Assembly (NCBI RefSeq): GCF_029227915.1
Contig: NC_079882.1
Location: 8,248,001 to 8,308,000 of the forward strand
Length of the DNA stretch: 60,000 nt
Reading direction: 5' to 3'
From: Hydractinia symbiolongicarpus
Lineage: Eukaryota; Cnidaria; Hydrozoa; Anthoathecata; Hydractiniidae
Shown: positions 51,101 through 60,000 of the stretch, one piece after another
How the letters are laid out: every line of letters begins with the position of its first letter
How positions within the stretch are numbered: the stretch's first letter is position 1
Notes under the pieces: generated by a model
Told to the model about the DNA's origin: nothing
What the model saw: the letters and a program-made list of their open reading frames with translations, nothing else
Databases searched by the model: none
Made by a program: the position numbers and the translations under genes

Positions 51101-54100
51101 TATTTGTTCAGCAAGACGGCAAGTTCCTTCTTTGATATAAAACCATCTTGATCCAAATCAATTGTTGTGTAGGCCTTTGTGAAGGTACCCCAATTGTCTT
51201 GGATCTTATCCCGAATTAACTTCTGAACCTAAATAGTGGTATTTCTCTTTAAACGCGAATGCTGCGAGAGAAAAAATAGGATATTTGGTTACATCAATTT
51301 AACACATACTGTAGACTGATTTAAAGCTGGCGGCGGCAGTGAATGCTTTGGCACATGTGACCCACGCAACCATGGATGGCCTTCCTGCAATAAAAAGCCA
51401 GTTTATTTTATGTAAGAGATTTCACATACTTTAGGGGAAAAAAGTGATTGCGGAAGAAACTTTTGAGGTTTTTGCGATATTTGAAGAAGTCAGAACTAAA
51501 TAAAAAATTCGTAAAAAGTTTTTCCCTACAAAAGAGTGTTATCCGCAAACACTTTCTTTTATGATGTGATTCATATATAAATAACAACTTTCATTAAATG
51601 TATGTAGCTCTAAAATGAGATACTCAGATATTTTTGTAATGCGCTTTAAAAAAGTACATACAAAAAAGGCCAAGTGCCAAGTCCGGTCTATTGTTTCCTG
51701 TAAGACGCCAACCCAATCCACCCCCCCCCCCCCCATCTTCCCCACAAAATTGTTACCTCAGTTTCACACTCCTCAAACATATTTAAAAATTCATGATATG
51801 ATATCGTTTTCTTCTTTTTAGGATCAATAATTTTCATCAACTCGATAAACTGCGCGTCAGTTATTGTTGTTGGGAAATTTGATAAAACTTTGCGAAATTC
51901 TTTCCAATTCAGACAGCCATCTTTGTTCTAGGTACATAAAAGATATGCGATATGTTTAATAATAATAGAATTATCGTGGGAAGGAATTATGGATTAAGAA
52001 GTAGAAAAGAAGAAAAAAAAACAAAGAAAAAATGAAAATAAACAAAAAAAATATTTTAAAGTAATATACATCGTCAAGCTTTAGAAATGAAGATTTTAAT
52101 GAACCATGGTGTTCAGATACAAGTTTCTTCATTAGACTAAAGATTGATTCAGGAGCCAACCGTTCTTCGTCGCCTCTCACTGGATTGTACCTAAAAAATA
52201 CAAGTATGCATTTAATTTGTCAGTTTTTGTCTTTAACATATACTGTATTCGTTTATATCATTAATTTGAATCAAAATAGCTTTCAACGCCTTTCGTGTTT
52301 TACACGGCAAAAAAGAAATAGGTGAAAAAACATCTTCCTTTCCAGTGCCTTTTTTTTCAAGTTGTCATAGTGGTTCAAAGCTACCATGAAAAAGCAAAAG
52401 GGCTATTTGTTATCGATGTTGTTTCAACTGTTACTGAAACCACGAATACGTCAAGAAATTTTAAGGCTACAATGTTTCGCTGGATACTTACACGTGGCTT
52501 TTCTTGTACGGTAGTGCATAAGAAGGATCTCTGGTTGATTCAAATTTTCTTAAAAATTGTTTATATTGAATTTTATCAGTTTCTTTGAAACCCAGCCTAG
52601 AAAAATAAAATTTTTGACGAAATGTGCAGAAATGTGTTAAGCCTAACTTGTGGGTTGGGCAATGGACTACAAAATCTCATGTAAATAATTTTAAACGTAA
52701 AAAATCGTACGCAAATATTTCTTAAGGCACCATATCATGCATAGACGCTGCGATTTCTTTTTTTGAACTACATCTAATTAAATTGTACATGCCAACCGAG
52801 CACAATTTTACTTAACCTCGCTTTATGTTGCTTGATTTGTTGGCTGCTCTGTAATCTAATTAATGTCGCCTGCTTTGATGTCTGCTTTTAAAGTTTTGCC
52901 AACAGGTGGTATTTTGGTGTATCCTAACCCTATTTGGTCCGGGGTTTTTTGAACATACTATGACCGGGGGCGGAATCAGCCCCCACCTCCCTACAATAAC
53001 TTTTCATAGGTTTGCTCAAATTGAATCAAACTTGGCACACTTATAGTCATAAAAGGATCAAAATAGCAGCAATAAATTTTTGCTTACGTTAGCACATTTT
53101 CTGTGACGTCATCAGATGGTTGAAAGTGCCACTATCTAAAATTTAATTACTTTTGTTCCGGAGCGAATTTTTGCATTTTGTTTAAAGTTTCTGACAGCTA
53201 AGTAAAAGTTGATTAACATATTTTCCGGTTTTTACGTGAATCGCTTAAAAAATTGATAAAAATTGCCCGAAAATCCGGGTTTTTCCGACTTTTGGGTGAA
53301 ATACGAAAAAAATCAGGAAATCGGATTAATCACGTGTCTAAATTATGCAAAATGATTCTTCCTAATAAAACAAAGTTGTCTTATAAGTTTCAAGTTCTAA
53401 GGATGATCCTAACAAGAGTTATTAAATTTTCCCCATTATAAGGATTTCATAGAGATTTCTAGGGGTAGTTTCGAGTAATGGCCAATATCAAGGCCTCTGA
53501 AAGGTATGGGAACTAAAAATTTGGCATGTAGGTGTCTAATAGATAAATATTGAAACTCAGTAAGTTTCATAGCCATATAACATAGCAATAAGGAGTTATT
53601 AAAAAAAACGTCAGGAGGGGAGGGGGTGTAATCCGCCCCCCGGCCCGAATAGGGTTAAATGCTTGTTTATTGTAACTCCCGGCTGACAATACTGCGACAA
53701 GAAGCGTAGTGAGAAATTTTCTTTGTGCTGGTGTGTTTTCCATTTTAAAAACTATTTAGCCAGCAATTACAGTAAATAGGAGTTCAAACATTCAAATTTT
53801 ATTATAATGAATAAAACCTGAAAATTTTGTAAAAACGAGAGAATTTATTAAAGAAGGGTTATAGCTAATTACACACTAGGTGAAAGACCACAGTGCCGCA
53901 AAGAATATGGAAAAAATTGTCATATTTCTACGACTACGTATAAAAGAATAATAAAAAAATCAAGCGCTTCAGCTGTAATAAATATTTATTCAAGATCAAT
54001 TTATTGTAAAAAGTTAGTTATTCAAAGCATAACTAAACTTATTGGGTAATCATGGGGTTCCCTATGACCAATTTGATGAAATTGGCAACTTCTTGTTTTT

Positions 54101-57100
54101 TGCAGCAGCTAGTGACATTCCCCAACTAGGAGAGAATACTTAATAAAATCGGTACAAAACTATAGGTTACAGTACTTGCTTGACTTTTTAGCAAAATAAG
54201 TTCTTAAAGGCCTATCAAAAACCTACACTGCCGCATTTTTGCATTATACAGCGCTGTATAAAGAGGGTCTTTATAGCACACCACCGCAATTTGATCTATT
54301 CTTCGTCGTAAAATTTCTAACATGTACATTCTGATTAAACATTTCCTCCAAGATTACACAGTTATGATAACTGTCCAAGAATTTGTGAATAGACATGAGG
54401 ACAAAGTTGAAAGCTATCAAGCATAACGCAGTAATTCAGCGCAGCTGCAGTGAATATTAGCCCAAAAGACTATTAAGTTATCTAGTTGAGTAGACATTAC
54501 TTTAGTAATGGATGTACATTAACCGAAAATAAGACGTTCAAATGAGTTATCACAAGTAAAAATGTGGGATCACAATAACCAGTAAAGAAAAGAAAAAAAA
54601 TTACCAAAACATTTATTAGTTTTGGAAGGGTGGTGAAAGAATTTTGTCTTCTACGGTTAGTGGTACAGTATATGATTAATAGACCTGAGTACATGCAGAA
54701 GGTAATGTTTGACACAAAAATACAATCTAACCTTTGCATCCACGCTAGAAATAATTCTCTTGAAATAGGTAAACAAAAATTTGTCAACACTCTTTGCAAG
54801 TCAGATATGTCTATGTAGCCGTTATTATTGACATCAAAAGATTCAAATGTATGCTGAATATGGTCGAAGTTTTCCAGTATCTAAATGACAACCTTTCTCA
54901 TAAAGTTGATAAAAGGTAACAGCAATTATTGTACATCTGTGTATTAATTAGAAGAATTGGGTTAAGAAATAAGACATACTTTTTCTCGTAGCTTTTTACT
55001 TAATTCTTCCATATTCACTCCATTTGTTGGTTTATAAAAGCAACTTTTTTCTTTTATTTTATCTAAAAACACAAAGGGTAACTATTTCCTATATTTCTAA
55101 CGTCGGCCTAAGTTTGGCTAAAATTTCAAAATGGCAAGAAATAAGTGGAAATGGTTGTTTTAGACGCAGGAATTATCAGAGAATTTGTGGAAGATTATTT
55201 TTTGTAATATGGTTTTTCTGCATACTTTGCAGGATTTTAAGGCTCGGTGAATTCCTTGTGGCCATAGCAACGGCTTTATCAATCGACTTATGATATTACA
55301 GGCTCATATTTAACCATGTTGAATAGAACCAGCTACTTTAAGGGAACCTGTTTTCGCAAAATTGGAGAGTCCAGAATTTATATTTCATATTGCTGTTTTT
55401 GCTTAGGAGACATGAAATAAAGAGTTCTGAATGTAGAATTTGCATATCCATTATTATAGGTGTGTAAATCAAAGAAATTTTCCGAGAATAAATAGCGAGT
55501 TTCCCAGTAATTTATCCGGAAATGAATTTTCGCGAAATGCCAAAAACTGGTAAATATTGCGGACAAATAATTCTCTTAACGAAAATGGAAACTTGCGCAA
55601 GCGTCTTTTTCAATGTTTGCTTTACCATATTTAACCAATTACGAACACCACAATCAATGACCAGCTGCAGTTATCAAATCTAACACTTAAAATTTGCTCC
55701 TATTTGGGCGTGTGCTAAAAATCTGACTATGATGCGTTAAACAAATTTAAAGAAAAAAAAATTTTTTTTGACATGTTTTATCTTTTCGTACTTTTTCTGT
55801 GAAATTGTGTTTTTGTAGTATTTCTAATGAGAACATTTTCTACGAGCAAATAATTCAATGTAACAAAAAATAATTCGTCATTCATTCTTTACTATGAGAA
55901 GTAGTTGCAATTATTCGTCGCAATCTGCAAATATAAATTGTGCCATATTTGTTTTGAATATCATATATACTGCATTATTTCCTTCTCTCCAGTATATCCG
56001 CCTTTCTGGTATATGTTGAAAATATGAGATTGCTGTAATTTATATTGACTCCGTGTCGTATCTGCGTTTACCAATACTTCCATCACGTATAGGAGAGTAC
56101 AAGTATCATTTTACAACAATTTCGAATACATACATGCACAAATTTTTCCAAAGTTTATTTGTCTTTTTATGCTTTTTTATGCATCACAATTCTGTGACTG
56201 TTTTAAAAATTGCTATTTTTTCCGTTGAAAATAGTACTAACTTAATTTCTATGCTTTCAAATAATATCACCTCTTTAGTATTCCCGCCTCTCTAGTAACC
56301 CTACCTTTATTTATAAGGTTAAAACTCGAATCCCGCAGAGGATATAATAGAACACTAGAAGGAGAAATGAGTTTTTCATAACACTAAAAAGAGAAGTAAA
56401 ACGCAACTTGGGAAGATCATTAACAAAAAAGAAGTCAGAAGCAAAATAACAGTCAAGATAGTTTAGTTAAAGTTCTTGATACTTACAACTTTATTAAGGC
56501 TTTTTCAACATCTGTGAAATAAGAAGTGAAGTTCGACCTGGGTAGGGTAGAATATTCTCAAGCAAAAAGGAAAAAACAAGTTAAGGCAGTTTTTGAAGAT
56601 TTAAACGTATTTTGTTTGTTTTTGTTTTTCAAGCATCAAATATATTTCACAAACAAATATTATGGATATGGAAATACAAATGTTAGAGTATAATCGTTTA
56701 CTTCAAATCGTCGGTTTCAAAGTTGGTGTTTAGAGGATTCAATCTTAATGTCAATGGAAATACACTTCGAGATAGACTTAGATCCTCTCAGACTCATCGC
56801 ATACAGCGTATCAAAGTGAAATACACTTCTTTATAATCCAACTCGTCACGACTGATTTCTTTAAATTACGCTTCCGTGATATCATCTGCGCTAATTAGGA
56901 AAAAAATGTCTTGCATTCATATCCTATACCACCAGTAAATACAGAGATGTAAAACTCCCTTGATCCACTTGTATTATGCGTTCGTTGTTATGACGTTTCT
57001 TCTCTTGCTCGTTTTTGGTGTAACAATGCTTAAGATAAAAGACTGAATACCTCTTAGCGCTTGGGTCATATACCCTTACATCGAAAAATGTCATTTAGCT

Positions 57101-58073
57101 CATTTTACAAAATCCTCTCGCAGAGACGTCTAAACAAACTTCATAATTACGTTTAGCTAATTTAACGAATAACTCATTTTAAGAAGTGTGGGTTACACTC
57201 ATCTTTAAGACCTCCATTTTGTAACTATTCTGTGATATCCCGTACTTCACTAGTATTATGATTTACCTAGGATAGCCTCTTCAGTTCCTTATGGTACTGT
57301 TATCAATGAGGGTCCTGCAAAGGGGGTCCTATAGCATTTCAAACTCCCATTTGAGCTACAGAAGACATGCAAGTACACTAGACAACCGCCTAACATATAA
57401 ATCCTATTCTCATGGTTAATGTTAAGGATCGATTCACACATGTTCTATCTGTCTGTCCACGAAATAGTGTGTAAGTTAAAGACGGTCGACTCCGTGGATT
57501 TTTGTACGGGTTATTCCGACTTTACTAGTCGTTAACCCATAACATAATACGCCTGAAAAAAACCCAAAAATCGGCCAAAAATCCGATTTTTGGGTAAAAT
57601 AAAAAAAACAGGAAATTGGATTAATTACGTGTCAAACGTTTTGGAAAAAGAGGTTCTCTTTGATGGGATAAATTGTGTTGTCAGTTTCAAGTTCTAAGAA
57701 TAATAATATCCTTATAATGTCATAATAGAGATTTTTCGAAGTAGTTTCGAGTAATAACCAATATCGAAGGCTCTAAGAGTTTTGGGAACCTATTTAATAT
57801 GTAAGTATAAAAACTTAGTGAGTATCATAACCATTCAGTATAGAAAGAAATAGTTATAAAAAACCCCGACAGGACGGGAACGGAATAGGGTTGTATTTCT
57901 TAATTTTTGGCAAATCTTAACCTCAACGTTTTTATAAAACAGGTTCTTATAAAAATCACGTGTAAATGTAAAAAAATACCTGGACTTCTTCTGCTTGTGG
58001 AAGTTAATATTGGTGTCACCACTAAAGATCTATATAGATCTTCTGGTGGATGTATATTCATAGTTGATGCCAT
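39180..58073 (-). CDS. efcab6: EFCAB6-like multi-EF-hand protein, about 32 exons
   Basis: Exons in coding order: 58073-57980, 56511-56487, 55043-54980, 54880-54732, 52596-52492, 52190-52070, 51927-51757, 51384-51310, 51228-51068, 50641-50575, 50347-50247, 49642-49567, 49369-49322, 49047-48989, 48908-48807, 48229-48142, 47505-47267, 46945-46730, 46165-46015, 45700-45621, 45510-45355, 44505-44304, 43827-43723, 43402-43253, 43075-42977, [gap], 42118-42049, 41992-41896, 41462-41375, 41182-41095, 40493-40340, 39516-39445, 39350-39180 (TAG). All junctions are GT..AG and in phase except at the gap. The product is about 1,215 residues plus the missing part (mammalian EFCAB6 is about 1,500). There are about 11 EF-hand pairs. 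Calcium-competent loops include DDNKDGCLNWKE, DLDQDGFISKKE, DENHDGKIQFSE, DEDLDGKISKKE and DANNDGFLSKAE; most partner hands are degenerate (xKISYxxFL). GHPWL linkers (exons 8 and 17) and the C-terminal end match EFCAB6. In mammals EFCAB6 is a DJ-1-binding, testis/sperm-flagellum protein, so a ciliary role is inferred. Exon 3 has a weak, purine-rich acceptor and exon 2 is only 25 bases. Confidence 0.85.
39738..39811. repeat. CAA-rich microsatellite
   Basis: Imperfect CAA repeats. On the minus strand they give an artefactual poly-Val open frame (39696-39887). The tract lies in an intron of the EFCAB6-like gene. Confidence 0.85.
42791..42904 (-). mobile_element. Short Helitron-like element (114 bp)
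   Basis: On the minus strand it begins TCTATATTATAATGCCCG after an A. It contains GTCTGTCCATCCGTCCG and GGTAGCTTAGCTGCG as in the 23613 copy, and ends with hairpin stems CCCGTGGA/TCCACGGG (42802-42821) and CTAACAACTAG before a T. It lies 72 bases downstream (coding strand) of exon 25 of the EFCAB6-like gene, in the interval where the exon structure could not be completed. Confidence 0.7.
51721..51734. repeat. Run of 14 cytosines
   Basis: On the coding strand of the EFCAB6-like gene this is a G14 run, 23-36 bases into the intron after exon 7. Confidence 0.9.
52925..53657. mobile_element. TA-flanked TIR element (733 bp)
   Basis: The two ends, TAACCCTATTTGGTCCGGGG and (inverted) TAACCCTATTCGGGCCGGGG, differ at 2 of 20 bases. 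The outer TA on each side fits a TA target duplication. C/G-rich subterminal blocks (CCCCCACCTCCC and GGAGGGGAGGGGG) also face each other. There is no transposase frame; the short frame 53253-53441 lacks motifs. It lies in an intron of the EFCAB6-like gene. Confidence 0.7.
57444..57528 (+). mobile_element. Degenerate short Helitron-like element
   Basis: It starts TCTATCTGTCTGTCCACG, has a damaged hairpin (CCGTGGA...GTACGGG) and ends CTAG. It is in intron 1 of the EFCAB6-like gene. It is recognisable only by comparison with the copies at 23613 and 42791. Confidence 0.45.
57550..57892. mobile_element. Partial copy of the 52925-53657 element (one half)
   Basis: It aligns in order and orientation with about 53258-53657: the TTTTTGGGT(A/G)AAAT hairpin region, AGGAAAT(C/T)GGATTAAT(C/T)ACGTGTC, AGTTTCAAGTTCTAAG, GTAGTTTCGAGTAAT(G/A), and the end GGAATAGGGTT. 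The left half is absent. Divergence is clearly visible, so the two copies are old. Confidence 0.65.
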
Positions 58074-58077
58074 CTAG
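58074..58077 (-). promoter_or_regulatory. Possible splice acceptor abutting the EFCAB6-like start codon
   Basis: On the minus strand the ATG at 58073 is immediately preceded by CTAG. A second candidate (TTTACTTTCAG) lies about 35 bases further upstream. Either a 5'-UTR intron or spliced-leader addition could use these sites. Confidence 0.3.
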
Positions 58078-60000
58078 ATTTTTCTTATACAATTTTTTTG
58101 ACAACTGAAAGTAAAAGTTTGTCTCTCCTTTTTGTTTTTACGTAACCACTAGCAACGATATCAAATTATTAAACTGTAACATCGACACACAATGCGTTTC
58201 GATAATAATTATCTCAATATGACCTCCCACACTTTCAATGTTATTATAACTTTCTGCATGTAAAAATGAAAGTGTAAATTGCTGTAATATTACCAATTAT
58301 CAACGCAACAGAAGCATTATATTCGTTTGTTTAAGCACAGCATCTTGTAAGCCCGGTTTACACATGCCAAATTTTCAACAAAATTTGTGCCTGGTTTTCA
58401 CTATCCTGGATTTTCTCGGGCTACTTCTTTATCTGGGATGAACTTTCTTTTATAAGAACTAGTAGGTCTGAAATTGAGCCTAGTGGTTAACAAATTCCAT
58501 TGTTGGTCGTAGTAATGTAAAATGGTTTTGACATTTTCTAATTGCAAAACTGTTACCCAATTACACCTCCCCCTACCACGGCCATGTACTCACGGCATCC
58601 ATCTGTTATAAAGGAATAAGAGTAACCAGGAAGGTAAGCAGACTACATGTGGTTTAAAGATTTAAGTAGCCTTGTGGATTTATCGAAAATATCGATTTTA
58701 TGTTCTTTAAGTTTACATCTAACCAGCGTGTACATATTTTTCTTGTCTTTTTATATACTGTGCTGTTAGTTTTAGAACTTATACTTGTGCCTTTAACTTG
58801 CTCTATTTTATTATGCCGTTGTGCAAGGCTAGTTTGCACAGTTAAATACATGTGCACAGGGAAAATAAAGTACTTCAGAGACGATTATGAGAAACGAATG
58901 GCTCAGGGTTGAAACGCTGCAGGTTAAAGTACCCTCACTTTTACAGCTTAGTTTGCACGTAAATCAAACCTCGTTCCCGGGGCATTCCGTTACGTAATAG
59001 CAGCTCAAGGACCGAGAGGTCCTGGAAACGAGTATGACGTAAATTATCTGAGAAAACAGATTTTTGTCACTAATAACAGATTTTAGTTCCTAATTATTAA
59101 TGTTAAAGTTTCGTTAAAAATAATAGCGCCTAATTTATACTTGTTATATTATAATTAAAATTCAAAAAAGAAACATAATTCGTTTCCAGAGTTTCCAGAG
59201 TTTCATGCTAAAAATATACTTTTGATCTTAGCATGAGGAGAAAAAAAGCCTGGGTATGAACGATAGTGGTGTATCATACCAATTAGGAGGAAATTTTAAT
59301 TATTATATCTTACGCAAACTTATAGCACACTGCATAGTAGGAACATTTTTTCTGCTGTTATGTGCGTTTCTTCTTAAGAGCTTATGAACTTTCACTTCCT
59401 TTCAGTATCACGTCAATGCAATCTCGTTCTTAAGGCTCCTTTCTGTCTGCTTTCTGATATGTAGCCAACATGCAACGAGAAAAAAGATGCTCTGAAGACA
59501 AGTTTGACGTCAATGTGTTTAACTTTTGTAACGACGTGTAATAGTGATTCGTATTAGCATTATATAGTCCTGCGTGATAGGACCTGTTTTGATGAGGTGC
59601 GTGTGAATTGTTTGAATATTAGTTTTTAAAAGCCCTGACATAAATATTTGCTTTTGACGTCACTCTAAAAAGCGCAGGTTCACTAGAAATACTGGAAACT
59701 CATTTTTTGTTTTATGGAAAAAATACTGGCACCTATTTCAAGGAATTGACGAGTCTTAAAAAATTTGAATTACTTAACTTACGTATGTGAACCAAAGATG
59801 GTAAGTAGCGACGGGTAAATTCTGGTAAAAACTTAAGAAAAGCATGTATTTGTGCACAAATTCCAGTTTTCTCTGTAATAATAGCCCTACTCTGTTTAAA
59901 AGGATTCCCAACAGCTTCAAAGGAAAATAGAGAGAATCTATTCGCTTGATATTAACCCTTGACGACTGGAATCACGTAGATCCAAGGTCAAGAAATTGGG
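58078..60000. other. Region upstream of the EFCAB6-like gene
   Basis: No gene recognised. It holds a foldback-like repeat, CTCGTTCCCGGGG ... GTCCTGGAAACGAG (about 58967-59034). The rest is AT-rich; the short frames around 58654-58912 lack motifs. Confidence 0.45.
58967..59034. repeat. Short imperfect inverted repeat (CTCGTTCCCGGGG type)
   Basis: The ends CCTCGTTCCCGGGGC and (inverted) CTCGTTTCCAGGACC face each other about 65 bases apart. Related motifs are at 2565 and 29272. It looks like a small dispersed foldback element. Confidence 0.45.

Noticed and set aside
1-60000. CRISPR array, operons or prokaryotic features
   Set aside because: No regularly spaced repeats with unique spacers; genes have spliceosomal introns.

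Overview
This window is animal nuclear DNA. It is AT-rich, coding exons are short and split by GT..AG introns, and there are many small repeats. The protein families and the repeat style (Helitron-like short elements, Tc1-like non-autonomous elements, Ulp1/PHD and P2X7-like repeat proteins) suggest a cnidarian, most likely a hydrozoan. That taxon call is inference. I see no prokaryotic features, rRNA, tRNA or CRISPR array.

Three host genes can be supported. (1) 8189-26619, plus strand: a complete 13-exon gene for the arginine methyltransferase PRMT9. All exon junctions stay in phase and the predicted product is about 775 residues. (2) 27189-27965, minus strand: a single-exon Sprouty-like gene of 258 residues with a cysteine-rich C-terminal domain, convergent with PRMT9. 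(3) 39180-58073, minus strand: a gene of about 32 exons for a repeat EF-hand protein of EFCAB6 type (about 1,215 residues assembled, around 11 EF-hand pairs). One internal junction, between 42977 and 42118, is unresolved.

Layout: 1-8150 is repeat-rich. It holds a broken Ulp1-protease/PHD repeat gene (530-1358), a tandem pair of Helitron-like elements (3286-4600) abutting a truncated Tc1-like end, a complete TA-flanked Tc1/mariner-like element (6570-7414) and an ATTAACG-rich element (about 7603-8143) ending just before the PRMT9 start codon. 8189-26619 is PRMT9; its introns carry a 5'-truncated LINE with target-site duplications (10670-11447), a P2X7-like repeat-protein fragment, a long inverted repeat and short Helitron-like elements. 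28000-39100 is about 11 kb with no gene I can support. 39180-58073 is the EF-hand gene, with a 733-bp TIR element and other repeats in its introns. 58074-60000 has no recognised gene.

The three genes are not obviously functionally linked: nuclear/cytoplasmic methylation, receptor tyrosine kinase feedback, and probably axonemal or calcium-related structure. I did not find a clearly new multi-gene system. The most informative observations are a compensatory base change in the 3' hairpin of the short Helitron-like family, the nested repeat structure upstream of PRMT9, and the decayed-EF-hand architecture of the EFCAB6-like gene.
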